Part shown: piece after piece, positions 44,000-54,359 of the stretch | Position numbering within the stretch: position 1 is the stretch's first letter | Layout: each line of letters begins with the position of its first letter | NCBI GenBank assembly: GCA_015680685.1 | Contig: MNCI01005867.1 | Location: 447,508 to 511,507 of the forward strand | DNA length: 64,000 bases | Direction: 5' to 3' | Source: Gnetum montanum | Taxonomy: Eukaryota; Streptophyta; Gnetopsida; Gnetales; Gnetaceae | The notes under the pieces: generated by a model | Seen by the model: only the letters and a program-made list of their open reading frames with translations | The model's database searches: none | What the model was told of the DNA's origin: nothing | Made by a program: the position numbers and the translations under genes

Positions 44000-46032
44000 A
44001 TGACACCAAGACCAAAACGATCATAGGAAGGAGGACCATCACAACCAAGGGACAAACACCCCAAAGCTGGCAGGGAATAGCAAGAATAAGCTTAGGAGTA
44101 GGTAGCAAAAACTCACACAATGGGACCTCTTTGAGATGAGCCTGAAGTGGAATAGATTTAATAGATTCCTAAAGAAGAGGTTATAATTGAACAATCCCAA
44201 GAGGAGAGGCACCAAGGCCCATACCAAGACTTAAGGTCAAATTAACAAAAGCCTACCTTAACACGATCAAGCCTTGTGATGTCCAATGCTCATTTCTCCA
44301 AGAACTAAACTTTGGATCATTCTTGGAGAATGCTCCATCAAAAGTCAAGACGCAGTTGCAAAACTCTTCCATGTGGCCAATTATCACTTCCAATGGGAAG
44401 TGGTACATGGGAGAGACATATCTCTTCTATAACAGTAGAAAGGTAGGAGCCACTGTGAGAATCAAGGGCATTTAGGTATCCTACTCAGCAAAAGCTATTG
44501 CGTAGGCTCCTGGTCTGCCTGATTCTAGCACCCATCTGGCAGAGATCTTCACGCATGTAGACCTAAAGGCAAAAAGGGAGTGGACCCAATGGTGTTATGG
44601 GATTGACCATAAGGAGTTTGACACACTCACATTGGCAAAGTGCATATACTTCAAGATAGTGGCTTATCACCTCAATCCAACGATGAGGCCTAACAAGGTG
44701 ACTACTTCTCCACCTATGCATGTGTTGCTTTAAGTGGAAAATTTCCTATTAACCTTCCACAACTAATCAATTTGGAGATGGAAAAGTACTTCAAGGAAAA
44801 TGAATGTGGAAGCAAAACCCTGCCCTTTCCATGCCTTATCAAAAAACTCTATAAAAGGACAAGGATATTCCGCTATGCAAATGACACAATCAAGCATACT
44901 TCCATTGCCTCCTAGTCTAAGACCATGAATGACAAGAACCTTGTTGTGTCTAAAGAAGAGGAGCAACAACTGCCATTTTCATCACCCACTCAAAAAACAA
45001 TATCAGAGGCCCACACAGCCATTGAGCACCTACACAAAATTCGAGAGCAACTCTTGTGTGAGCGAGAGCAGTGAGCAGGAATAAGTAGTGGGGATCCATT
45101 TATGTATCATCCTGCAATGAGTCCCCTCAACAAAGTGGCTTGAATAATCAATCAAATAGAGTGAGGTGGGCTAATATTCTCATCCCAAAGAATGCAACTA
45201 CCTACAAGGTCAAATCCTAGTGCTCAAGAGGTGACGATGTCTCTCTCACAACAACAACAATTTTCAAAAATCTCTCAAAATGTCACTACCTTTTTGGTGC
45301 GCCTGGAGGAGGGTGAGGGGGTAATTATCTTGTTAATGCAACACCAAGGGCAAGGGCAAGAGACTGCAGTAGAAGTGGTTGCTGATCAGATCATGGAAGT
45401 ACTAAATGCATCTACTATCTCTGTACTAGACATTTATGTACTCAGAGATGTGTAGATGTTTGTAGGGATTGTTAGCTATTGATTGAGTGCAGCCCAACAT
45501 GAGGAATTACTAGACCAACTAGTGGGAACTAGGAACCCAATTATAAATATCTTTGATTTTCTAGATGACATCACTACAACCCAGCCAGAGTAGCTTAAAG
45601 CAAAGAGCAAATGCATCATTTTGGAAAGACAAATGGAAATGGCTCAAGCACAAAACCAATGCTTGGCAGTGGAGGTTACCAAATTAAGAGCCCACCTTGC
45701 TGATCCTATGCTCCTCAACGCTACACTGACAAGAGATGAAGCTTTTCAATAGCTTCAAGATAAACTTAAACAAGTTAAGGTGAGGATGGTGATGACCGTC
45801 TTTGACTATTTTATGGCCAAGGCCAAGACATATTCAGTTTAGAAGGACTTGATCCAAATGCACTAAGAGAATGAGATGTTGACTGCAAAGAATCATTGCC
45901 TCTAGAATCTTGATGTGCAGAAACAATAGATTCAAGAATTCATCCATCAATAACAAGAGCAGCTAACCAAGGTAAACACTGAGCTTAGGAGATTGGTAGT
46001 GTCCTGTCTAAAATCATCGGTGCAAGGCTAGA
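44000..46032 (+). pseudogene. 3' accessory ORF, first part (plant transposon protein-like plus coiled coil)
   Basis: From ATG at 44000 an acidic N-terminal stretch (EEVIIEQSQEERHQ near 44180, in the ATG frame) is followed, after a frameshift, by a globular domain at about 44270-44870: WYMGETYLFYNSRKVGATVR, then APGLPDSSTHLAEIF, LTLAKCIYFKIVAYHL, NKVTTSPPMHVLL and LPFPCLIKKLYKR. This pattern fits the family annotated as 'putative plant transposon protein', commonly found 3' of gypsy pol genes. A Gln-rich segment (45192-45455) and a heptad-like helical region (about 45600-46020) follow. It sits where Athila elements carry an env-like gene, but I see no signal peptide or membrane span. Many stops. 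The insertion at 46033 interrupts it. Confidence 0.6.
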
Positions 46033-47334
46033 ATGAAACAGACACCGAGAGATCTATAGACAGGCATAGAAGACTCTACCTTTGCTTGAGGGCAAGCTGG
46101 AATGGACGAAGGCAAAGTGCCTTGAATGGTCCACACGCAGATCAAACGAGGACTTCCCCAACGTACGCACTTTGCAATGTGTTGGGTTATACGTAAACAA
46201 TGCACATTAAATGTAAACCGTAGCGTAAACAGGCACAATAATGTAAACAAGAATGAAAACGTAAACTAAAAAAAAAAAATTGTAATAAATTTGGGCAAAA
46301 TGTAAACTATTTTGTATTAAAAAATGATTACAGAGTGCACCGGTTAGAACATAGTTGTGGATTAATTAGAAGGTGGACGTTTAGCCCCAATGGGTGATGA
46401 AAGGTGCTAGGAGATGTAGGTTTTGGATTGCAGGGAAATGCAGCATCCAAGTCTGATGCCCAGCATACAGAGGTTGATGCCCAGATTTGTTAAGTATCTT
46501 TGATTCAGTTTTCTTTTTTGTGTCCTTTTGTAAAAATTGCGAACCCCTCCTTGATCTAGTGAAAAATTAGGATTTTTATGAGATCTTGAGCGTTAAATTC
46601 AGATCTGAGATGGGATGATTGGCTGTGGGATGCTGGAATTTCGGGTCTGGTGACATGTGGCTACATTGTCCGAGTGCAAAGAGAATTACAACTGTACAGC
46701 GTGTTGCATGCCAACGTGTACATGCTGGGCGTGCAGAGTATGTATGCTCAACGTATAGATCATGGAAGTGCATCATTTCGAGCTTGAATCTTTATTTTTG
46801 TGAGCCTGGGATGATGCCTAACAATTGCCTTACCTCTGAGAGTCAATTGTAGGTGGAGATCTTCTTCTGGGGTCCCTGTTTTGAGAGATCCTTGATGGTG
46901 CACGTTGGGCGTGCAGGAATGAAAACCCATCATTTGGAGCCCAAAACTTGATTTTCAAGAGCCTGAGAGCTGCTGGGAACCTTGGTGAAGGTCTTGGGTG
47001 GTCCAAACCCTCAATTTTGGCATGTTTTGGCTCATTTTTGGGGTCCAAAAATTGCTGCACACTGAGCTACACGCTAAGCTATACGCTGGGTGTGCAGACC
47101 TATGTGCAAGAAGTATACTTAGTCAAAACTAAGTGTTTTGAGTTTGAAACTTGTAGTTCTTATTGCCAGATGTTGATGTAGTCTCTAATGGATCTTGAGG
47201 AACTTTTACTTGCTTGATTCGACTCCGTTTGATGCTGTTTGTGAAGTTCGCAAGTTTCAGTCATGTTGGGAAGCATCATGACTTAGCTCGATGCTTGTCT
47301 GAAAGTGTTAGTTCCAAATTTTTGTGGTGTTTCA
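46033..47334. mobile_element. Unrelated insertion with TG...CA ends inside the accessory ORF (solo-LTR candidate)
   Basis: The coiled-coil frame stops making sense at about 46030 and resumes at 47335. The inserted DNA begins TGAAACAGACACC and ends GGTGTTTCA, so the termini form a short imperfect inverted repeat (TGAAAC/GTTTCA with CACC/GGTG offset), as in LTRs. It has different composition, repeated CGTAAAC or TGTAAAC heptamers (about 46190-46310), an A12 run with AATAAA nearby (46268-46289) and a 180-bp tandem repeat. The flanks (CTAGA, GGTAG) are not a convincing duplication. No coding capacity is seen. Confidence 0.5.
46640..47190 (+). repeat. Diverged tandem repeat, three units of about 180 bp
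   Basis: The phrase CTGGGCGTGCAG recurs at 46725-46736, 46905-46916 (TTGGGCGTGCAG) and 47086-47097 (CTGGGTGTGCAG), spaced 180 and 181 bp. Each is followed at similar distance by CATCATTTCGAGCTTGAA-like and GAGCCTG-like blocks. Overall similarity between units is low. Confidence 0.6.
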
Positions 47335-48204
47335 GGTAGCACAAAATAAAAATCTCTCTATGGAAGAAGTTCCCACCTTACACCAAAAATCTATGATTGA
47401 AATTACCACCTCAAAGAATGAGACTCTCAAATTTAAGAGAGTCAAGAACCACTACAAAGATTAGGTTGGCCTATAGAAACAAGTTAATGAAAAACACATC
47501 CAAATGGCTAAGGCAAAAATAAATGAGATCCTCCAATAACTCCAGCAAGGAAAAGAGGTGTGGCAACCTATTATTGATGGAACAGATGCCTACAACAAAG
47601 CAAAGATCTACATTAAGGAGTTGCAAATTGAAGAGATGACTAAATATATGGAGCTTGCCAATCTCCGATATGAAAACTTGGCAATGTTGACTATTAGATG
47701 GCCATGGTCAGAGTTGAAGCAAGTGGTAACTCATACATGCTATACAAGGAAAATTTTAAGCACCATAAGGAAACCAAGCAAAAGCTTAAGACTACAAACA
47801 CTAAACTTGAAGTTCTTAGGGAAAGATTCATTGATCAAAGATTAACTGTTGAGAACCTGGCCAAAAGAATGAATGATTACCAAAAATTGTAGAATGCAAT
47901 CAAGATGTTCAACATTGAATGCAAACAATTGGCTACCTAGTTTGTTAATGTCAAGGAGTTGTTCCCAACAATGCCCTATCCTTGAGATGTGCCCATTCTA
48001 GCCCACATTAATGAAGCTATGTGGACCATGCATGATCCTAGGAGTAAGGAGCAGAATATAAAAGCATTGTTGGATGTTTGTCATCTTCCACTAGTAGTTG
48101 CAATATCAACAGGACAACTGCAATAGCCTCAACCATCATGCGCTCCTAAAGTAAGAGAAGGTCCTTCGAAACCTCGGGAGCCTCCACTACTTAGGACCAT
48201 TTAA
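47335..48204 (+). pseudogene. 3' accessory ORF, second part (coiled coil and Pro-rich tail)
   Basis: The frame resumes VAQNKNLSMEEVPTLHQKS, then Lys/Glu/Gln-rich helices (AKAKINEIL, IKELQIEEMTKYMELANLRY). A frameshift near 47695 leads to an open run with KHHKETKQKLKTTNTKLEVL and NLAKRMNDYQKL. It ends in a Pro/Lys-rich tail (APKVREGPSKPREPPLL) with a TAA at 48202-48204. Together with the first part this is a protein of roughly 950 codons, helical in its second half. Function is unknown. Confidence 0.55.
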
Positions 48205-48423
48205 TCTTCTCCATCATCTTCATGCCATTAAAGGAATGGTGTTTTTCAATTTTGTCTTGGTGTTCAATTTTATCATCATAAATACCAGAAAATTTTGTAA
48301 TGATTGTATATATGTACACTTGGGCACTTAGTGTTTGTTTATGTTTTTCGTCAGTCAGTAATTTCCTACCTTTCCAAATTTGTAAAGAACTTGACGACAA
48401 GTTTTCATTCAGTCGTGGGGGTA
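48205..48423 (+). other. Element D 3' untranslated end and polypurine tract
   Basis: The non-coding tail includes TTGACGACAAGTTTTCATTCAG-type sequence shared with A and E, and ends in GTCGTGGGGGTA (48412-48423), the polypurine tract. Confidence 0.8.
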
Positions 48424-49283
48424 TGATGAATTGTAAATTGGCTATGTTGACTAGGCCCCATCAACTAGGCCTCATCGACACATGATTTGATGCATTAACA
48501 TGGCCCCATTGACATAGTGTTTATTTTTACCTATAAATACACACTTATCTACTATATTTATGGGGAGTCTTTTGTCATAATGTTGTAGAGCTTTTGTAGT
48601 TTTTCTTCTCTAGAGTTAGAATATTTTCCCAAGTGCCCACAGTAGGAGCTATTGAGTGTACGCATCTTTATTCGAGCATTGTTGTACTTGAGCACAATAG
48701 TGTGTGTGGCAATAAAAATGAGCTTTTTGATAAACCTTGTAGCACTTTGGCTAGATTAAATATTTTCTCATGCATTTAATGTTTTCAACAATTTTATTTA
48801 ATGTTTTTAAGTAATTAAGCTAAGTTAAGCTAAATGAAATGTAATTGATTAAGCACATAAGCATGACCGCTTCGAGCATGCACATGACACTTGGTAATCT
48901 TAACGTTTGGTTACCTAGCAACATTATACATGTTCAAGGTGTGTATGAAAAGTGGGACCGAATGCTTATGTTAGGATCAGTTAGACCTTGGTTAGGTAGT
49001 TAGATTAAATTAGCAATTAAGTTACTTCATTCTTTTCATCCTTTATTTCAAGCACCCAAAACATAAAACATAAAAATAATAAAAATCATATACCTCGATT
49101 ACACTTAACCATACCTTTACATATCACAAGTGTAATTGAGAAGACAACAAATGATTGTTAGGGCAAGTTCACTTCCTACAGGCTAGTGTACCAGAAGACA
49201 AAGAGTCCACAGAATTCGACCAGATCATGTGTGAATGATTAGTGATTTGTATGGTTGAGCATAGGGGTATTCGCCGTTCATCA
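48424..49283 (+). repeat. Element D 3' LTR (860 bp)
   Basis: TGATGAATTG...GTTCATCA, followed by GTGGG (49284-49288), the target duplication. U3 has alternating TAGGCC and TCGAC/TTGAC motifs with GTTGA/TCAAC arms at 48446-48465. TATAAATA is at 48532-48539 and AATAAA at 48711-48716. The U5 outer stem ACATAAGCAT (48855-48864) pairs fully with ATGCTTATGT (48962-48971). Confidence 0.94.
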
Positions 49284-49288
49284 GTGGG

Positions 49289-50047
49289 TATGGTTAAGTG
49301 AGATTATGGCATATAATATTTTATTTGTTTGTCATTTTTTATGATTAAAATATTTAAGGTAATAAAGTAATTAAAATATTAATTTTTAACCAATTATGGA
49401 ATTAAGGATAATCTAAACTATCCTAAGCATGAAGCGTCCATTCCCACTTTCTATACCCATCTTGAACCTGTATTAATGTTATTGAGATTACCAAGTGTCC
49501 ACTACTAGGCAAACCAAGTATTCACTACTGGGATTACCAAACATTAATATATTATGCTCAAAGTGATCATACTTACACTAGTATGGAATATAATATTAAT
49601 TTCCTAAGTGCACAAATGTAAAATGCATTCAAAGTAAGATGTTTGAAAATAAACTAAGTGCTAAGCCAAATGCTACAATGGAAGGAATCATTGTTGATTT
49701 TATTATTGTTTATGAAATGTGTTTTGGTACAAGGCCACTTAGATGAAATTATATTCAATTAATTTATTTCATACTGTGAGCACTTAGAAGAAAATTTAAC
49801 TAAGTCCTACGAATGTAAATCGTTAGAGCTTCACTCCAGAAATAACCCAAGAGTTTATAAATGTGAATGGTGCATGTATTTATATAAGCCTAGGGTGGAA
49901 TGGTTTTAATGCATATTTGTCAATGTATTGAAAAATACCTCGATAAAGATGTGTTGACCAGGGTACGAATTACTATAAGTAATTCACAGCCTAAGCTTAT
50001 ATAAATACATGCACCATCGACATAGCTGACCAAAAGACTCTTCATTA
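49289..50047 (-). repeat. Element B 5' LTR, second part, with inverted repeat around TATA
   Basis: Continues the B LTR after D and ends TTCATTA at 50047. Near its U3 end a 28-30 bp inverted repeat (49865-49894 and 49990-50017, at most two or three mismatches) carries a TATATAAATA box in each arm, facing opposite ways. The U5 pair CACTTT/AAAGTG is retained. The right boundary is a judgement because no duplication is visible. Confidence 0.75.
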
Positions 50048-50302
50048 ATAGGACTTACTAGAAAAAACATTTTAAAGTCTTTATGAAATGCAAAAAAGAA
50101 AAAAGCCTACTAGTAATATTCGTTAGATTGATTGGTGGCTGCGAATTACTTGTAAAGTCAAAAACTATACAAGATGGTTTGTAGAGCAATTTGATAATCA
50201 AAAGTATCAAGTTGAAGAAGAGTTTACAGAATTTATCAATAAAATAAAAATTCATTTAGATAACCATCACTTTGATCTTTAACAAAGCATTATGTATCAT
50301 AG
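50048..50302 (+). other. Unassigned AT-rich stretch
   Basis: No LTR or gypsy sequence is recognised. One frame reads RWFVEQFDNQKYQVEEEF and FINKIKIHLDNHHFDL without stops for about 50 codons, which may be an eroded piece of the LINE or host sequence. I cannot assign it. Confidence 0.3.
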
Positions 50303-50321
50303 TGTATTAATTGATTGAGAT

Positions 50322-50427
50322 ATTGCAGATGCTACATCGCATCTGCATTGACGCATCTCAGTTAGCTATTACATTGCAAATACTATGTCGTATTTGCTAT
50401 ATTGTAGATACTATATCACATCTGCTA
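50322..50427 (+). repeat. Palindromic repeats in U3 of the first F LTR
   Basis: Three related units of the form ATTGCAGATGCTACATCGCATCTGC begin at about 50322, 50373 and 50401. The first contains perfect 8-bp arms GCAGATGC/GCATCTGC; the others have drifted but keep the layout. Confidence 0.65.
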
Positions 50428-50867
50428 TAACTTAGTTGCATCAATGCATCCCTATTGACATAGCCAAATGAGTTAACATGTCCACATCAACATATTGTCT
50501 TAATTTACCTTTACATATGTGATAATTTGCTGCATATTTAGCACCATTTAGTCAATTATGTAGCTAAACTCTTGTAGTTTATTTCTATAATCTTAGCAAC
50601 TAGTTAATGAATGCTTGCAGCATGGATTTGAGTCAATTGTACAATGTCTTATTCAAGTGACATTGTAGCTAGACATATTCAATGAATGACAATAAGATCG
50701 AAATTGATTTATATTCATTGTAGCACTTTAAGTTAGAATAGATTTACTTTCATTGTAATTTCCTTTATATGTATTTAGTTAATATTTGTATTCTCATGTA
50801 TATTAATCAATTAGTAAAATAAGCATGTCTTGGCTTGAAAATGAGTTTTTATTAAGTCATGGGGGTA

Positions 50868-51809
50868 TGAAGAATCATCAGTTGGTTGAGATATCTAAGA
50901 AAAAGTTAATTTTTAGTCAACTTCGATATCTTGGCTTCAATATCTTAGCCCTGATATCTTAGCCTCAATATCTTGGCCTCGTTGACTAGGCCCTGTCGAC
51001 GCATGCAATGATGCGTTGATGAGGCATCATCAACATAATGTCTATTTTTACCTATAAATACGCATCCTCCCACCATGTATTAGCATTCTTTGGTCAATAG
51101 AGTAGCTGAACTCTTGCAATTTTATTCCATAGTCTTAAAGAACAGTCAGTGAGTTCTCATAGTGTGGATTTGAGTTAGTTGTATGACATCTTATTCGAGT
51201 GGTAATGTACTTGGACACATTCCATGAACGAGAATAAGATCAAGATTGATTCTTATTCATTACAACACATTGACTTAGATTAAATTTACATTTAATGCAA
51301 TTTATATTCAATGCACTTAATTAATATTTACATTTCCATGCACATTAATGAATTGGCAGAATGACTGTAACTAGTTTCAAGTGTAAACAAGTGTTCTTTT
51401 GGTAATCCTAGCAGCATTATTACTTGGTTCACCTAGTAGCATAGCACTTGGTAATCCCAGTAGTGGATATGTGGGTTTAGGATGTGTACGACAAGTTGGG
51501 CACGGACACTCATTGCCCGTAGGCTAGTTTAGACTTTATGTTTTGTTGCTAATTAGTTAAATAATCAATTTCTTTATTATCATTAGAAGTAGCCTAAGGC
51601 CAAAACAACATCAAGAATCATATTCCTCACTTTGGACTAAACCATATGTGACAAAGCTAACTCTAGTCCAAGTGGGAAGATAGTGAACTACGATCAAGAT
51701 ATAATGATCTAGATGCCACAACTAGTCCCATCCATGGAATTCGATCAGATCATGCATCAACACTTGTGATTCGTATGGTTGGGCATAGGGGGTACCTAGT
51801 TGCTCATCA
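50868..51809 (+). repeat. Element F complete LTR (942 bp)
   Basis: TGAAGAATCATCAG...GCTCATCA. U3 contains four tandem copies of a 15-16 bp GATATCTTGGCCTCA-like unit (about 50930-50990), quite different from the first F LTR. TATAAATA is at 51053-51060. Confidence 0.85.
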
Positions 51810-53554
51810 AGGATCAAGGTACAAATTTACTTAACATGCTCTTTGAATATGATTCTTATTTTATGATTAATAATCATCTACAACATATTAATACTCTATT
51901 AGCTAGAATGGAAAAATACCATATGTTATCTAACTCTCCCATCAATTAGCAAAAATCTACTACTTATTATAATGATAGAAGTTTAGGAATATCTTTTTTT
52001 TTTTAGCATAATCTAAATTTTTTGTGGAATTATGTGGTTGATAAAATTGAAGGGAAGCTTAATAAATGAAAAGAAAAAAAGCTAACCCTTGTTAGCAATC
52101 TTTTAGTTATTAAGTAAATGCTTAGATTTACTCATACCTATTACTCTAGTTATTGGGCTCTTACAAAAAAAATTTATGATAGAATTGATCATGTTATTTA
52201 TTGGTTCTTTGGTCAACTAAGCAATATAACAAAGCCTTTTTTAGAGTTACTTGAGATATTTGTAGTAGCAAGAAAGATGAAGGACCTAGCCTCATTAATT
52301 ATTATAACTAGGGTATTTCTCTCTTGGCTAAACGTATTACAATGCATATTGATGGAGAAGATGTTTGTATGTTCCTTTTAAGAAGCATACTTATGCAAGG
52401 AAAACCTAAAAATGATAAGCATTGGTCTTCTAATAAATTTCTTTGCTATCTTCTTTTTCCTTAGGCCATTTCTATCCTAGTTCTTTGATTCTAAAACAAA
52501 TTTGGAAGAGATGGTGAAACCTTCGTAAGTATTGAAATTATAAATATGTTATAGTTTCACAAGATATGCTTAAGCAAATTAGCCCATGGTAGCTTATTTT
52601 TAAAGAAGGATCTTAGGCTACTAATTCATCTAGATTATGTACCACTTGAGGAAAATTTGGTATCATTGCAATTTCCTATCTACGTGTGCATGATAGATAG
52701 ATTACATAGGAGGCATCTAGCCTCTATGGTCTAAATATAAAGTGATAAAAAGTTTTTGAAAATTTAATTTATGATCTTAAGAATTTATTTAAAGTTGATA
52801 ATAATTTGCATCAAGCTTTTCCATCCATTTTTTGGAAGGATGACAAATTTGTTTTTCCTTTCAACTTCAAACTTGTATACAATATTACTACCAAAAATGA
52901 TTTTATTCATAACAAATTTAATAAGGCCTAGAAAATGCAATTATCACTACATTTTTTAATGAGGAAAATGAAAGATATATTGAGAATTCCTACCTTTCAA
53001 GAATTTCATAATTTTTTATCGTATCTTATTCATCAAAGTCTTCCTATCGAGCCTTATCTTCAACATACGGGAATTTTGTTTCTTCAATGTCCTCTTTATG
53101 GAATTGAAGACTCATTTTTTCTTAGTATATTTTTGGAAAAAATGTTTTGAAATGGACATCCATAATTTGAAACAACTTTCAATTAAACATCAATGATATC
53201 ATTCTTGGTAATCAACCTACTTTATCTACTTTCTTTATTTGCATTTGGAAGTATCTTCAGCCATTTGTTCTATATTTTATTTGGAAGCTTTAGTGTGTAG
53301 TTATGTTTTAGTAACAAGAGCATACCTATGACCTTTCTTCAAGAGTTAAATATCAGATTCTCCAAGATGTCACTTTTAAATTACAAATTTAAGCAAAAAT
53401 GCTTATAGTGAAAGTTGAACAATTAATTTATGTTCCTACAACATTTTTTTTTTTTTGCTTTGGATGCTCAAGCATGGAATGCTTCTTTTCTCTTTATAGA
53501 GGTTTTGCTCATTTGTTTTTACAATAAACTCTTTAATAAGAAGTGAAAACTCAT
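51810..53554 (+). pseudogene. LINE (non-LTR) reverse transcriptase fragment
   Basis: Reading with breaks gives LFEYDSYFMINNHLQHI (a decayed FADD-type RT box, about 51840-51890), MEKYHMLSNSPIN-QKS, YNDRSLGISFF, VVDKIEGKLNK-KEKKLTLV and then the open run 52118-52381 with YYSSYWALTKKIYDRIDHVI. These match the palm end and thumb region of plant LINE RTs. Later parts to about 53500 are only weakly recognisable (open runs at 52771-52959 and 52935-53150, possibly the RT C-terminal domain). Neither a poly-A tail nor target duplications were found; element G cuts the right side. Confidence 0.65.
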
Positions 53555-54359
53555 TAATGAGCAGCAAGGTACCTCTACGCCCAACCATATGAATCATAAG
53601 CGTTCATGTGCAATCCAGTCGAATTTTGTAGATTGTAATTACTAAGTACACTAGAGCTAAATAGTGTATGTGTGTTGTTTATTCATTATCTTCCCAATCC
53701 AACTTCTGGAATGTAATTGTATGGTTAAGTGTGACTAAAGCATATGATTTTTATTGTTTTGTGTTTTTATGGAATTACTCACCTAGAACAAGAATAAAAG
53801 TAAGAGTGATTAAAAATAAAAGTGTTGATTGCTAAGGAAACTAAAGTCTAATCTAGCCTAACACAAGTAACCATTCCCAGTCCCCAGACACATCCTGAAC
53901 TTCGTGCAAACACTAATCGTTTATGAGCTACCAAGTGTCACATGTATGCTCGAAGGGATCGTGCTTATGTAATTTAACAATTTTCTTAATTCATCAAAAT
54001 GAATTGCTGCGCTAATAACATGAATGTAAAATGCATAAAATAAAATATAAATGCATAAGAAAACAAATCTCAAGTGCTGCAAGGATGAATTAAAGTGCTT
54101 GTCTTTATTGACAACACAATGGTGTGCTTAGGTACATTAATGCTTGAATAAAGATCCATTCACACTTAGACCTCCTGTTGCAGGCACTTGAAAAATATTC
54201 TAACTTTCAAATAGATAGAATGCAAGAGTTTCGTTACTTAATTGCTAAAAGCATGCTCCCAATTATGCGCTTGGGCGCTGTATTTATAGACCCAAGAGTA
54301 ACTCGGGAATAACTACTCTAATTATTACAGTAATCACTCTAATAATAACCACTTCATCA
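53555..54359 (-). repeat. Element G 3' LTR (805 bp)
   Basis: Starts TAATGAGCAGCAAGG and ends ACTTCATCA, beside reversed PPT TACCCCCAT at 54360. U3 has an AATTATTACAGTAATCACTC-type repeat near 54315-54345. The U5 outer stem ACATAAG/CTTGTGT pairs with one G-U. Confidence 0.92.

Larger units (their letters stand above)
16037..49283 (+). mobile_element. Element D: nested Ty3/gypsy element with 3' accessory ORF
   Basis: Plus-strand element bounded by TGATGAA...TTCATCA LTRs and by an exact 5-bp target duplication GTGGG. Its 5' LTR is split by element C (16614-35510, duplication ATTAG). Internal order after C: LTR remainder, PBS, gag, protease, RT, RNase H, integrase, 3' region, intron-like segment, accessory ORF, PPT, 3' LTR. 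Unlike its relatives here it carries about 4 kb of additional sequence between pol and the 3' LTR, 1.3 kb of which is a later insertion (46033-47334). All genes are broken, though the integrase core is quite complete. Confidence 0.92.
50303..51809 (+). mobile_element. Element F: collapsed LTR element (partial LTR, PPT, full LTR)
   Basis: A 5'-type LTR copy (about 50303-50825) is joined, after only about 40 bp of internal sequence, to the polypurine tract GTCATGGGGGTA (50856-50867) and a complete LTR (50868-51809). The whole coding region and the end of the first LTR are missing, so a large internal deletion is inferred. There is no PBS. Confidence 0.75.

Noticed and set aside
46033-47334. Interpretation as a spliceosomal intron (ends TTTGTGGTGTTTCAG|GTAG)
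   Set aside because: No plausible GT donor at the left edge, 1.3 kb with internal tandem repeats, and TG...CA ends fit an insertion better; both views remain untested.
50048-50302. Host gene exon suggested by a 40-50 codon frame
   Set aside because: Too short, no recognised domain, and surrounded by transposons; left unassigned.
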